DNA of 64,000 nt from a bacterium (GTDB lineage: Bacteria; Electryoneota; RPQS01). The notes under the pieces are model-generated. The model saw only the letters and a program-made list of their open reading frames with translations. It was not told where the DNA came from and did not search any database. Below are positions 1-9,807 of the stretch, piece after piece. A program made the translations under genes and the position numbers. The stretch spans positions 124,001 to 188,000 of the forward strand of contig JADJEH010000017.1 in assembly GCA_016702305.1 (NCBI GenBank), given 5' to 3'. The stretch's first letter is position 1; every line of letters begins with the position of its first letter.

Positions 1-9
1 GGGACTGGC

Positions 10-32
10 GTGTCGGGCCGGAGGCCCGACAC
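10..32. repeat. perfect 10-bp GC-rich hairpin
   Basis: A 10-bp perfect inverted repeat (GTGTCGGGCC / GGCCCGACAC) with a 3-nt loop. There is no T-run after it on the plus strand, so it is either the tail of a terminator for a gene left of the window or an intergenic palindromic element. The rest of 1-215 is AT-rich around 90-140, as expected for a promoter region, but I cannot place a convincing -35/-10 pair there. Confidence 0.5.
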
Positions 33-215
33 AGGCTTAGGGGTGGACGGCCGGGGGGAATCTACCGGGTGGTAGTTTCTGCCGAGGGTGGTGGATATTA
101 ATATCTTAATTCTTTAAAAACAGTAATAAAAACTTGCGGGTGTGATGGTACAGTCCTTGCTCTTTGTTATACGACATTTTACTTCGGCTCGCAATTTGAC
201 CCAAAGGCATCTGCC

Positions 216-3200
216 ATGGCCATCACCCACACCTTTCAGAAATCCCCGTTTGAGCTGCTACGGCAGCGTCGCGAGGAGCTTTTTACCAGCCGCCAATCCG
301 GAACCGACGCGTTTCTCGGCATGTCCACAGCCGCACCGCGCGGGCTGACCAACGCCGCGCTCGGCGCTATTCAGCGTGACGGGCGCGTGCTCATGCTGGG
401 CAACGGGCGCAGCGAAGCGCTGGCCGCCCTGGCTACCCACAATGCCGCAACGATGCTGGGCGACTGGTCGTCCAGCGCCTTGGCCGCGACTGAAGAAGCG
501 CGGCGTCAACTGTCCCGCCGCGACGCTGAACGCGTGCGAGCCACCCTGATCACCGGCGCCCGTCTGCCGTTCGCCGACGCGAGTTTCGACGGCATCACGC
601 TGACCGGCATCGCCTGTGAATTGGAACACGCCACGCCACTGTGGAAAGAGTGTGCGCGACTGCTGGCCAATGACGGGCAATTGATCGTCAGCGTGCCCGA
701 CGAACTGGCGCATTTTCATTCGGAATTCACGCGGCTGTGGAATCGCACGTCGCTCGAACACGAACTGATGACGTGGTTCGAAGAGGTCGAAGTGACGAGC
801 GAAGATGGAATTTTGATCGCGCAGTGCTCGAACCGGCTGAATACGCGGCATCCGCGCATCACAACGATGATGAACATCCGCAACGAAGACCGCTGGCTGC
901 GTGAAGTGCTCGACAGCGCGGCGCGGGTGAGCGACGCGATTGTGGTCTATGACGACGGCTCGACAGACAAGACGCAGGAGATTTGCCAGATTCACCCGGC
1001 GGTGGCAATCTACCAGCGCGGCGAAGAGAACGAGACCGACAAGGCCCGCGACAAGAACCGGCTGTACGATCTGGCGCGGGGCTGTCCGGCGGACTGGGTA
1101 ATGTGCCTGGACGGCGACGAGGTTCTGGAAGCGAGCGCACCGCGCCGCATGCTCGAGTGCATCCAGAGCGCCGCGCGTGACGTGACCAAGATTGAGTTTG
1201 AGTTTCTGTACCTCTGGAATGACCGCGCGCACTATCGCACCGACGGCATCTACACCGGCATCTTTCACCCGTGTCTGTTCCGGCCGGGGACGCAGGCGTG
1301 GGATGAGCTGCGTTTTGAAGCGACCGGACACGGCGGAAATCTGCACTGCGAGCGCGTGCCGCAGAATCTGCGCGGCGAAGCGCTCCGCGCGGATCTGAAG
1401 ATCGAGCACCTGGGCTACATGTACGCCGAAGATCGTCTGCGCAAGTATTACTGGAACAAAGGCAAGGACCCGAAGCATGCGCAAGCAGGCTACTACGAGC
1501 ATCTGCTGGATCAGCCGCACATGACGCTGGCGGCGTGGACCGGTCGGCCCGATGCGGCGACGCCAAAGCGCAACGCGACGCAGAAGCAGACGCTGAAGCC
1601 GGACTACTACTACGCGAACGCGCGGCGCAATCTGGCCGAACGGGTGCCCCGCGCGGCGCGCAACGTGCTCGATGTGGGCTGCGGCAACGGCGCGACGGGC
1701 AAACTCATCAAGGAATTGACGGGCGCACGTGTGACGGGGATTGAGATTCATCACGAAGTGGCGGCCGTGGCGCGGCAGGTGCTCGATGAAGTGCATGTGC
1801 TCGATGTGGAGGCGCAGGAGCTGCCCAACGGCGTGATGTACGATTGCATTTTGCTGGGCGACGTGCTGGAGCATTTGATTGATCCGTGGGGCGCGCTGCG
1901 GAAGCTGGCGGCGCGGCTCGCGCCGAACGGTTCGATGATCGCGAGCTTGCCGAACGTGCGCAACCTCGGCGTCATCTCAAAGCTGCTGGAAGGCTCATGG
2001 AACTACGCCGAGTACGGTATTCTGGACAGCACGCATCTGCGGTTCTTCGCGAAGAACGACATGATCACTCTCTTCGCGCAAGCGGGATTGCGGGCGGAGG
2101 TCGTGGAGATCGTGCGCGATCCGCTGTTTGAGCAGAAGATGCCGCCGCGCGAAACGCGGACGCTCGACATGGGCGATCTGGTCCTGCGCAATCTGGCGCC
2201 GCAAGACATTGACGAACTGACGGCGCAGCAGTTTATCTTTATGGCTATTCCCGACGCGAGCGTGCTGCCGAAGCCTGAAGCGGTGGCGTCGGTCGTGATT
2301 CCCGTGTTTAACAATCTGCGATTCACGCGGACCTGCCTGGAATCGCTCTATCACGCGAATGAAACCACGGCGCATGAGATTATCGTGGTGGACGACGGCT
2401 CGACCGACGGCACGGCGGAATATCTGGCCGCGCAAGGCGAGCGGATTCGCGTCATTCGGCATGACCGCAACTACGGATTCGCGCGGTCGTGCAACGACGG
2501 CGCGCGGGCTGCGGCGGGTCAGGTTATCGTATTCCTAAACAATGATACGGAAGTGCTGCCGGGCTGGCTGGACGCGATGGTCGAGGCGCTGCGTTCCGAC
2601 CGGCGCATCGGCATCGTCGGCAATTTGCAGATTTTCCCCGATACGATGCGGGTACAGCAGGCGGGTATCGTGTGCGACGAGCATGGACAGGTTCACAGCA
2701 TCTACAATGGGGTGCTGCCCGCCAATCATCCGGTCGTGCAGAAGCCGCGTGAGTTCCAGTTCATCGCGGGAAGCTGTCTGACAATCTGGCGGCAGCTCTT
2801 TATGGAGGTGGGCGGTTTCGACGAAGCCTATCTCAACTCGTGCGAAGATATTGACCTGTGTATGCGGGTCACGCAGACCGGGCGCAAGATCTGGTACTGT
2901 CCACAGAGCCGCATTTATCATTACGAATCCCGAACCGTCGCCGGCCACGACAAGAATGGCGCGAACTACAGATTGCTGTTGTCGCGCTGGAAAGATAGCA
3001 TGGTCGCCGACGCTGAACAAGTTTATGCATCCGACGGATTTCAGATGCTGCCGGACGGCCGCGTCATTCCGCTCGAACAGGAGACTCCATCCATGCCCGT
3101 TGCTTCGACTCCCGACCGCCAGGCGCGCGTCGCCCTTCTGAGTACCTATCAACAGCGCTGCGGTTTGGCGATTTACGCCGAGCAGCTGCGCACTGCGCTG

Positions 3201-6023
3201 GAAACGGCCGGGGAATCGGTGCTGGTGCTGGCCGAACGTACCGACGACGTTACCGCAGTGGCGGGCGCGGACGTCATTCGCTGCTGGTCGCGCGACGCGC
3301 AAGGCGGCGGTGAAATCGTTCCGCTCTTGCAAGCGCACCGGATTGGCGTGCTGCACGTCAATCACGGCGGGATGTTCGCGTTGGACGGGTGGCTGCTCGA
3401 CGTGCTGAAGCAGGCGCGGGCGCTGGGCATTCGCGTGGTCACAACCTTCCACTCGACGGAAACGCGCGACGAACGTCTGGCGGATATTGCGCGGCACAGC
3501 GAGCAGTGCTTTGTGCATCATCGTCAGAACATCGTCGAGCTGGCGGCGCTGGGCGCGCCGGCCGAACGGATTCAGTGTTCACCGATTCCGCTTCCGGATT
3601 TGCAGTTCGCGGACCTGGCCGAAGCGAAGCTGCTGCTGGAATGGGATCCCGCACAGAAGATCGTTGCGACGTTCGGTATGATTGACCCGCATAAGGGCGT
3701 GCGTGAATTGATCGAGGCGCTGCCTGAGCTGCGCAAGTTTGAGCAGGCGAAGCTCTTGATTGTGGGCGCACCGCATCCGGACAGCGCGACGGGAACGCAA
3801 TACCTGATTGAGTGCATGCAGCGCGTCAAGGAGCTGCAGCTTGAAGATCACGTGCGCTTCTTGACGGATTTCATTCCTGAAGACGAACTGACCGTGACGC
3901 TGCAAGCGTGCGACGTGCTGGTGCTGAACTATCTGAGCAGCCGGTTTGAGGGCTCGGCCTGTTTGACGCGCGCCTTGGCTACGGGCCGCCCGGTGGTTAC
4001 ATCCACGGCGCCGGCGCTTGACGTCGCCGCACCGGTGACACTGTGCACGACGGAGCAATTTGACCTGCCGCGAGCGATGCTGCGCGCGTTGACGAATCCG
4101 TTCCTGACGCAAGCGCTGCGCGATGCCGTGATGGATCTGGCGGCGCGCTCGAATTGGCAGGCGACGGCCGACACCTACCGCAGCGCCTACGACGCGGTAC
4201 TGGCCGGGGAACAGGCATGCACCACCGATCTGTTGAAATTCTACGCGACACATCCGGACGAGATTTACAACGAGCCGTTGCAGCGTGAACGCGTGCGCTG
4301 GCTGGCGTCAAAGGCCGCGGGGCGGATTCTGGAAATCGGACCCGCCAACGGCTACGTCGTGCAATTCTGCCATGGTCATGAAGCGGTGGATATTTATCGT
4401 GAGCGACTGGATGTTGCGCGCGCGCTGCGCCCCGGCATCGCGTTCAATTACGGAAATGTCGTCTGCGGACTGCCGTATGGCGATCAGAGCTTTGATACCG
4501 TGATGTCGCCGGAGATTTTCGAGCATGTGGAATGGGAGATGGCCGTCACCGCGCTTAAAGAGTGCATGCGCGTCGGCAAGCGGGTGCTGATCACGATACC
4601 CAATGCCGATAAACCCAACTACAATCCTGATCTGGTGCATAATCCTGAGCATCGCTGGTTGGTGACCCGGCAATTGGTGGACGCCTGGCTGGCGGCCGCC
4701 GGAGCGGTGGACTATGAAATGGACTGCTCGCGCGATCTTGATTTCTACCTGCTCGATATTAACAGCACGTCCAAGACGCCGTCGCGACGGGTTACCGAAC
4801 GCGCCGCGGCGCTGCCGCATTTTGAAGTCACGCCCGGCCCGCAATTGACGGTGGCCTTTGATGCGTCGTCGTTGGTTGAGGAAACTCTGCTGCAAACGGA
4901 GTCGGCGCGCTATTTTGTGGAATTGCTGAATCACCTGCGAGACGCCCGGCCTGAGTGGAAGTTGCTGCTGGCGACGGAGCGAGTGAATGAGCTTAAGCAG
5001 AAGCTCGCGCAGGCGGGCGGTGCGAACGCCTTTCAAGTGATCGGCTGGCAGCAGTTGTCGCAAGCGGATGCGCAGGCGGTATTCCTGCCCAATCCGATAC
5101 TCGAAGACGCCGCCGACTATTTGCAGATGGCGAAGCAGTGCGGCATGATCACAGCGTGTGCGATGAATGATCTCATTCCACTGGCGTATCCGCAGCTTTA
5201 TCTGACGCACGACCCGCTGGCGCGCGAGCGTTACGTGCAGGCATTGCGCGCGGTCAACCAAGTATGCGATCTGTTGTTCTGTACGACGCAGGCGACCTTG
5301 CAGGAGTTGCAGATTCGCCTGGGCATGCCGTTAGCGCGGCTGCGCACGATTCACGGCGGCCCGACGCTGCTGCGCGGTGAACCGCTGTCGCACTATGAGA
5401 ATGCCGAGTTGCGGACGACGCTACATGGTGACACGCCGTTCTTCCTGTGCACCGGCGAGTTGGGGCCAGTCAAGAATCTGCGGTTGATACTCGAGGCGGC
5501 GCGGGCGCTGCCGGGGCATGTCAAGCTGGTGTTGGCCTATCCGCTCAACGCGCAGATGGCGGCGCAGTTGCGTGAAGCGGCGCGACGCGACGGATTCCCG
5601 GCAGAGTCATTGTTGATTCCAACGGCGTTAAGCGACAACGATCTGGCGCGACTGTTTGCGCGGGCCACGGGGCTTGTGTCGCCGAGTCTGATGGAAGGTC
5701 TGGCGCTGCCGTTGGTGAATGCGCTGTCGTTCGGCACGCCGATCATTGCGGGCGATACGCTGGCGCAACGGGAAACGTGCGGCGATGCTGCGCTCTATGT
5801 TGATCCGCTCAATAGCGGTGAACTTGCGCAGGCGATGCGGTCGCTGCTTGGCGAGCATGAGCTGCGGCGATCATTGAAACAGGCGGCTCTCGCTGAAGCG
5901 CCGCGTTTCGATTGGTCGCGCAGCGCCGAGAAGTTAGCCGTGTATATCACCGAGGCGGTGGTCAAGAGCGGCGAGCTGACACAAGTCAAACAAGGTCGGC
6001 GCTTGACAAGCCAGCCGCAATAG
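216..6023 (+). CDS. seven-domain glycosyltransferase/methyltransferase fusion protein
   Basis: A 1935-residue cytoplasmic protein with no signal peptide or membrane segment. Domains read in order: degenerate class I SAM methyltransferase (about 45-200); GT2 (about 213-430, VVYDDGSTDKT nucleotide-sugar loop and a CLDGDE acidic motif); SAM methyltransferase (about 480-640, VLDVGCGNGATG motif I); a second GT2 (about 689-930, VVDDGSTDGT and FLNNDTEV); GT4 (about 970-1335); a third methyltransferase (about 1365-1510, ILEIGPANGY); a second GT4 (about 1544-1925). Such fusions build and cap or modify surface glycans (O-antigen, S-layer or flagellin glycosylation); the actual polysaccharide is unknown. 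The ATG follows an AAAGG-containing stretch. No sugar-nucleotide or export genes lie nearby, so the acceptor cannot be inferred from context. Confidence 0.88.
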   Translation: MAITHTFQKSPFELLRQRREELFTSRQSGTDAFLGMSTAAPRGLTNAALGAIQRDGRVLMLGNGRSEALAALATHNAATMLGDWSSSALAATEEARRQLSRRDAERVRATLITGARLPFADASFDGITLTGIACELEHATPLWKECARLLANDGQLIVSVPDELAHFHSEFTRLWNRTSLEHELMTWFEEVEVTSEDGILIAQCSNRLNTRHPRITTMMNIRNEDRWLREVLDSAARVSDAIVVYDDGSTDKTQEICQIHPAVAIYQRGEENETDKARDKNRLYDLARGCPADWVMCLDGDEVLEASAPRRMLECIQSAARDVTKIEFEFLYLWNDRAHYRTDGIYTGIFHPCLFRPGTQAWDELRFEATGHGGNLHCERVPQNLRGEALRADLKIEHLGYMYAEDRLRKYYWNKGKDPKHAQAGYYEHLLDQPHMTLAAWTGRPDAATPKRNATQKQTLKPDYYYANARRNLAERVPRAARNVLDVGCGNGATGKLIKELTGARVTGIEIHHEVAAVARQVLDEVHVLDVEAQELPNGVMYDCILLGDVLEHLIDPWGALRKLAARLAPNGSMIASLPNVRNLGVISKLLEGSWNYAEYGILDSTHLRFFAKNDMITLFAQAGLRAEVVEIVRDPLFEQKMPPRETRTLDMGDLVLRNLAPQDIDELTAQQFIFMAIPDASVLPKPEAVASVVIPVFNNLRFTRTCLESLYHANETTAHEIIVVDDGSTDGTAEYLAAQGERIRVIRHDRNYGFARSCNDGARAAAGQVIVFLNNDTEVLPGWLDAMVEALRSDRRIGIVGNLQIFPDTMRVQQAGIVCDEHGQVHSIYNGVLPANHPVVQKPREFQFIAGSCLTIWRQLFMEVGGFDEAYLNSCEDIDLCMRVTQTGRKIWYCPQSRIYHYESRTVAGHDKNGANYRLLLSRWKDSMVADAEQVYASDGFQMLPDGRVIPLEQETPSMPVASTPDRQARVALLSTYQQRCGLAIYAEQLRTALETAGESVLVLAERTDDVTAVAGADVIRCWSRDAQGGGEIVPLLQAHRIGVLHVNHGGMFALDGWLLDVLKQARALGIRVVTTFHSTETRDERLADIARHSEQCFVHHRQNIVELAALGAPAERIQCSPIPLPDLQFADLAEAKLLLEWDPAQKIVATFGMIDPHKGVRELIEALPELRKFEQAKLLIVGAPHPDSATGTQYLIECMQRVKELQLEDHVRFLTDFIPEDELTVTLQACDVLVLNYLSSRFEGSACLTRALATGRPVVTSTAPALDVAAPVTLCTTEQFDLPRAMLRALTNPFLTQALRDAVMDLAARSNWQATADTYRSAYDAVLAGEQACTTDLLKFYATHPDEIYNEPLQRERVRWLASKAAGRILEIGPANGYVVQFCHGHEAVDIYRERLDVARALRPGIAFNYGNVVCGLPYGDQSFDTVMSPEIFEHVEWEMAVTALKECMRVGKRVLITIPNADKPNYNPDLVHNPEHRWLVTRQLVDAWLAAAGAVDYEMDCSRDLDFYLLDINSTSKTPSRRVTERAAALPHFEVTPGPQLTVAFDASSLVEETLLQTESARYFVELLNHLRDARPEWKLLLATERVNELKQKLAQAGGANAFQVIGWQQLSQADAQAVFLPNPILEDAADYLQMAKQCGMITACAMNDLIPLAYPQLYLTHDPLARERYVQALRAVNQVCDLLFCTTQATLQELQIRLGMPLARLRTIHGGPTLLRGEPLSHYENAELRTTLHGDTPFFLCTGELGPVKNLRLILEAARALPGHVKLVLAYPLNAQMAAQLREAARRDGFPAESLLIPTALSDNDLARLFARATGLVSPSLMEGLALPLVNALSFGTPIIAGDTLAQRETCGDAALYVDPLNSGELAQAMRSLLGEHELRRSLKQAALAEAPRFDWSRSAEKLAVYITEAVVKSGELTQVKQGRRLTSQPQ

Positions 6024-6031
6024 CGTATCTT
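6003..6031 (+). promoter_or_regulatory. predicted promoter of mgsA
   Basis: TTGACA (6003-6008), exactly 17 bp, TATCTT (6026-6031). It overlaps the last codons of the preceding giant gene, so mgsA probably has its own transcript. Confidence 0.55.
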
Positions 6032-6053
6032 TTCATTTTGCTGCTTTCACATT

Positions 6054-6080
6054 ACAGCCCGCCGAATTCCGGCGGGCTGT
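6054..6080 (+). terminator. 11-bp perfect hairpin between the glycosyltransferase gene and mgsA
   Basis: ACAGCCCGCCG / CGGCGGGCTGT with loop AATTC. There is no downstream T-run, and it sits between the predicted mgsA promoter and the mgsA start. It may end the upstream transcript or lie in the mgsA leader as an attenuating or stabilising structure. Confidence 0.5.
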
Positions 6081-6099
6081 GTTCCTCAGGGGAGTGTCC

Positions 6100-6525
6100 A
6101 TGAACATCGCATTGATCGCGCATGACGCTAAGAAGACGGATATGGCGGAGTGGGCCGACTTCAACAGGCTCACGTTAAGCGAACACACGCTGTTCGCGAC
6201 CGGCAATACGGGCAACATCGTCCACGTTGCGACGGGATTGCCCGTGCATCGGCTCAAGAGCGGTCCACTGGGCGGCGACCAACAGATCGGCGCGATGATC
6301 GCTGAAGGGAACGTGGATATGCTCGTGTTTTTCTGGGACCCGATGGACACTCATCCACACGATCCCGACGTGAAGGCGCTGTTGCGACTGGCGGTGCTCT
6401 ATGATATTCCGACAGCGTGTAACAAACGCACGGCGGACTACCTGATTTCGTCTACGCTGTGGGGACCGACTTCGGCGGACCGGCGCACTGAGCGCGGTGG
6501 CGGAAGGGCGCGGGGTTTTGTGTGA
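6100..6525 (+). CDS. mgsA: methylglyoxal synthase
   Basis: Converts dihydroxyacetone phosphate to methylglyoxal and phosphate, a bypass of lower glycolysis under sugar-phosphate stress. About 141 residues; the family is about 130-155. The N-terminal IALIAHD, the GPLGGDQQ loop (catalytic Asp of the family), FFWDPMD and the HDPDVKALLRLA block are all present, with the key Asp and His residues conserved. The ATG at 6100 is preceded by AGGGGAG, which is better than the possible upstream start in the same frame. The last 20 residues (Arg/Gly-rich) do not resemble the usual C-terminal helix, so the tail may be altered, but the catalytic part is complete. Confidence 0.93.
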   Translation: MNIALIAHDAKKTDMAEWADFNRLTLSEHTLFATGNTGNIVHVATGLPVHRLKSGPLGGDQQIGAMIAEGNVDMLVFFWDPMDTHPHDPDVKALLRLAVLYDIPTACNKRTADYLISSTLWGPTSADRRTERGGGRARGFV

Positions 6526-6582
6526 CAGACGCACATAACGGCGCTGACGTGTGCGGTTTGTGGACCGCTAACTGGCCTTAAC

Positions 6583-6611
6583 TTGAAGTTCGTTGGCTAA
6601 AGTGATATATT
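6583..6611 (+). promoter_or_regulatory. predicted promoter of the OmpA/TSP3 gene
   Basis: TTGAAG (6583-6588), 17 bp, TATATT (6606-6611), about 50 bp ahead of the start codon. Confidence 0.6.
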
Positions 6612-6663
6612 TGTCGGTTAGTCAACGAAACTGCCCCGGAAACTCACTCTCTTGAGGTGTCAC

Positions 6664-8097
6664 ATGCGTAAAATGATGAATTTGTTTGTCTTAGGGATAT
6701 TAGCTTGGCCGTTAATGGCATCGGCCCAGTTCAAAGAGCTGGGCCTGGAAGGCTACCTTGGTGTCGGCGCGGCGACGCCGACGAACGAATCAGAAGGTTC
6801 GACATTCGGTCTGAATGTCCGTCATAGCTTTGGATATCCCGTGGCAGATCCGCTGCAAGTGGAATTGGGATTGGCCTTCGCCCGGTTGCGCGCTGACCAA
6901 TATTCCGGCGAGATTATGCCGCTTGATCTGCGAGCGCGCTTCGCTCCGTTCAAGCAGGAGAAGTGGTTCCCGTTCGTGTATGCGGGGATCGGCTTGCTGC
7001 ACCATGACGTTTCCGACGTGCCGGATTCAGCGGACGCGGAAGCGAAGGTTGACGGTTGGAATCCCGTGGTGCCGCTGGGCGTCGGTATCCAGTATCATCT
7101 CGACGAGTATCTTTCGCTCGATGTACACGGCGGTTACAATCTGATTTTCTCGGACGACGTGAATCCGGTCTATGATGACACGGACGACGCGTACATGAAT
7201 ATTCTGGCCGGTCTGCGCATTCACCGCGGAAATCCCAACAAGGATACTGACGGCGATGGCATCACGGACCGCGATGAGAAGAAGCTCGGCACGGATCCGA
7301 AGAATCCGGATACGGACGGCGACGGTTTGAAGGACGGCGAAGAGTATTACACGCTGAAGACCGATCCGAAGAATCCGGACACCGACGGCGACGGATTGAC
7401 CGACGGCGCGGAAGTGCTGACGCATAAGACCGATCCGCTCAAGGCGGACACGGACGGCGACGGGCTTTCCGACGGCGACGAAGTGAAAACCTACACGACC
7501 GACCCGCTGAATCCGGATACGGACGGTGACGGGCTGACGGACGGTGATGAACTGAACACCACCAAGACGGATCCGAAGCGGGCGGACTGTGACGGCGACG
7601 GATTGAGCGACGGCGCTGAAGTCAACACGCACAAGACCAATCCGCTGGATCGCGACACCGACAAGGGCAGCGTGGATGACGGCACGGAAGTCGCGCGCGG
7701 TGACAATCCGCTCAAGGCGGAAGATGACGTCGAGAAGCTCGTGGTCACCGAAGTCGGCCAGGCGATCACTCTTGAAGGCATCGTCTTTGAAACGGCGAAG
7801 GCGGATATCAAGCCGGAGTCGGAAGTGATCTTGATGAAGGCGTACAACACACTGCATCTGAACCCCGATCTGGAAGTTGAGATTCAGGGACACACCGACA
7901 ACAAGGGCAAGAAAGCGTACAATCAGAAGTTGTCGCAGTCGCGGGCCGAATCGGTGAAGGCGTGGCTTGTGGCCAAGGGCATCAGCGACGCGCGCATCAC
8001 GACCAAGGGTTTGGGCATGGACAAGCCGATCGCCAGCAACGACACTGAAGAAGGCCGCCAAACGAACCGCCGCATTGACTTTGTACGCACGAAATAA
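6664..8097 (+). CDS. OmpA-family outer-membrane protein with thrombospondin type 3 repeats
   Basis: A 477-residue exported protein. Signal peptide of about 21 residues (ending ASAQF), an N-terminal beta-barrel-like region (about 25-190, OMP_b-brl type), then seven calcium-binding TSP3 repeats of about 23 residues (core DTDGDGL.DG.E, about 196-355), and a C-terminal OmpA peptidoglycan-binding domain (about 370-477, with IQGHTDNKGKKAYNQKLSQSRAESV and a final NRRIDF). This is a cell-envelope anchor tying the outer membrane to peptidoglycan. The ATG at 6664 has GAGGTG just upstream. The repeat region is also a DNA tandem repeat with a period near 69 bp. The penultimate repeat has DCDGDG and the last DTDKGS, so calcium binding probably fades toward the end. 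Confidence 0.9.
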   Translation: MRKMMNLFVLGILAWPLMASAQFKELGLEGYLGVGAATPTNESEGSTFGLNVRHSFGYPVADPLQVELGLAFARLRADQYSGEIMPLDLRARFAPFKQEKWFPFVYAGIGLLHHDVSDVPDSADAEAKVDGWNPVVPLGVGIQYHLDEYLSLDVHGGYNLIFSDDVNPVYDDTDDAYMNILAGLRIHRGNPNKDTDGDGITDRDEKKLGTDPKNPDTDGDGLKDGEEYYTLKTDPKNPDTDGDGLTDGAEVLTHKTDPLKADTDGDGLSDGDEVKTYTTDPLNPDTDGDGLTDGDELNTTKTDPKRADCDGDGLSDGAEVNTHKTNPLDRDTDKGSVDDGTEVARGDNPLKAEDDVEKLVVTEVGQAITLEGIVFETAKADIKPESEVILMKAYNTLHLNPDLEVEIQGHTDNKGKKAYNQKLSQSRAESVKAWLVAKGISDARITTKGLGMDKPIASNDTEEGRQTNRRIDFVRTK

Positions 8098-8109
8098 CAT
8101 CTGCGGCCG

Positions 8110-8130
8110 ACGACCCCGGTGCGGGGTCGT
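8110..8130 (+). terminator. 9-bp hairpin after the OmpA gene
   Basis: ACGACCCCG / CGGGGTCGT with a 3-nt loop, followed by GAATAAATT. First of two stacked hairpins after this gene. Confidence 0.5.
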
Positions 8131-8158
8131 GAATAAATTACCCGCGGACTGACATCGC

Positions 8159-8201
8159 GTAGCGCCTGCTTTTCATCTTTGTAAGCAGGCGCTACTTGTT
8201 T
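8159..8201 (+). terminator. 13-bp hairpin terminator before the cytochrome operon
   Basis: GTAGCGCCTGCTT / AAGCAGGCGCTAC with an 11-nt loop, followed by TTGTTT. This is the likely Rho-independent terminator of the OmpA transcript. Confidence 0.65.
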
Positions 8202-8241
8202 AGACAGGTTTAACCGAACTTTACGAAACAGACAACCTGAC

Positions 8242-9807
8242 ATGAGACGGATCGTCGTGGCCTTGGCGTTGTTGGGAGGACTGCTGCTGCTGACGCTCAG
8301 CATTTTGCCGACGCGCTCCGTGGAACGCACGCCGCTGGAAGTACTGCGCGAGCGTTACGCAATCAAACACAAATCCTCGGTGGATCACACCAAATTTGCC
8401 GTGCTCGACGGCCCGTTCGCCGCGCCGCAAGACGTGACGCGCGCTTGCATTGGCTGTCACACCGAGCGGCATACCGAGGTGATGGCTTCCTCGCATTGGA
8501 ATTGGGAACGGATGGAGTATGTCGAAGGGCAAGGCATACGCAAGGTCGGTAAGAAGAACATCGTAAACAATTTTTGCATCGGCATCGCGGGCAACGAGCA
8601 GCTTTGCAACCGCTGTCACATCGGCTACGGGTACGGTGACGCGTCGTTCGATTTTCAAAACGCGTACAACGTGGATTGCCTCGCCTGCCATGACAACAGC
8701 AATGTGTATATGAAGGCCGGGGCGGGTATGCCCGATCCGACGGTGAATCTGGCGGACGTTGCGCGGCATGTTGGCAAGCCGACGCGCACGAATTGCGGCA
8801 CTTGCCACTTCTTCGGGGGCGGCGGCAACAACGTCAAGCACGGCGATCTTGAACAGGCGTTGTTTGAGCCGTCGCGGGAGTTGGACGTGCACATGGCGGT
8901 GGAGGGGCTGAACATGCAATGCGTGGCCTGTCACACCGCGGAACAGCATCAGATGCTGGGGAAGTCGTATTCGGTGTCTTCGATGAACCGCGACCGTGTG
9001 GCGTGCGAGTCGTGTCACGGCGGGCTGCCGCATGTTGACGACGTGCTCAACAATCACACGCTGAAAGTCGCGTGTCAATCGTGTCACATTCCGACTTACG
9101 CCAAGGAGAATCCCACGAAGCTCGAATGGGACTGGTCCACGGCCGGGCGGCTGCGCGAGGGCGAACCGTTCAAGATTCACGACGATTCGCTCGGCGTGGA
9201 AACGTACATGAGCACGAAAGGTTCGTTCGTGTGGGGAAAGAACATCCGGCCCGAATATGCGTGGCACAACGGACGCGCATCGCACTATCTGCTGGGCGAC
9301 ACTTTTGATCCGGTGGATACGCTGTTGATCAACGAACTGCATGGGTCCTACGATGATCCCGACGCCAAGATCGTTCCGGTGAAAATACATCGCGCGAAGC
9401 AGATTTATGATGCGAAGAACAACTATCTGATTCAACCGAAGACCGTGTCCAATGCGCCGGGCGACAGCGGCTACTGGCGCGAGTTTGATTGGTCGCGGGC
9501 GGCGGCGGCGGGCATGAACCGGCTGGGTTTGCCGTTCAGCGGCGAGTACGGATTTGCCGCGACGAAGATGCATTGGCCAGTCAATCATATGGTGGCGCCG
9601 GCGAGTAAGTCCGTGCGCTGCATCGAATGCCACACCCGTGAGAACAGCAGATTGGCCGGTTTGACCGACTTCTATATGCCGGGTCGTGACCGCAGCGTGT
9701 GGCTTGACCGCGTGGGAGTCGGCGTGCTGGTGCTGACGCTTGGTGGAGTGTTGACGCATGCGCTGGCGCGCCTGATCGTGGCGCGGCGCGGAAAGGAGCG
9801 GCCATGA
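8242..9807 (+). CDS. octaheme c-type cytochrome, tetrathionate reductase family
   Basis: A 521-residue exported multiheme cytochrome with an N-terminal signal or anchor helix (about 3-25) and a C-terminal membrane helix (about 492-512). Eight CxxCH heme sites are visible: CIGCH, CNRCH, CLACH, CGTCH, CVACH, CESCH, CQSCH and CIECH. The segment after the fourth site (FFGGGGNNVKHGDLE) and the IPTYAKENPTK.EWDWS segment match what I know of the octaheme tetrathionate reductase (OTR) family first studied in Shewanella; in OTR one heme has an unusual lysine ligand, and the Lys in VKHGDL is a candidate (inference). The in vivo substrate of this family is unsettled; tetrathionate, nitrite and hydroxylamine are reduced in vitro. 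The stop overlaps the next start (ATGA), so it is translationally coupled to the cytochrome b gene. Confidence 0.87.
   Translation: MRRIVVALALLGGLLLLTLSILPTRSVERTPLEVLRERYAIKHKSSVDHTKFAVLDGPFAAPQDVTRACIGCHTERHTEVMASSHWNWERMEYVEGQGIRKVGKKNIVNNFCIGIAGNEQLCNRCHIGYGYGDASFDFQNAYNVDCLACHDNSNVYMKAGAGMPDPTVNLADVARHVGKPTRTNCGTCHFFGGGGNNVKHGDLEQALFEPSRELDVHMAVEGLNMQCVACHTAEQHQMLGKSYSVSSMNRDRVACESCHGGLPHVDDVLNNHTLKVACQSCHIPTYAKENPTKLEWDWSTAGRLREGEPFKIHDDSLGVETYMSTKGSFVWGKNIRPEYAWHNGRASHYLLGDTFDPVDTLLINELHGSYDDPDAKIVPVKIHRAKQIYDAKNNYLIQPKTVSNAPGDSGYWREFDWSRAAAAGMNRLGLPFSGEYGFAATKMHWPVNHMVAPASKSVRCIECHTRENSRLAGLTDFYMPGRDRSVWLDRVGVGVLVLTLGGVLTHALARLIVARRGKERP

Noticed and set aside
258..1874. 538-codon frame antisense to the first gene
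   Set aside because: Composition is His/Arg/Gln-rich, as expected of an antisense shadow of a GC-rich gene; no domain is seen.
6460..6525. Possible frameshift at the end of mgsA
   Set aside because: The other frames do not restore a recognisable MgsA tail, and the catalytic part is complete, so a divergent C-terminus is simpler.
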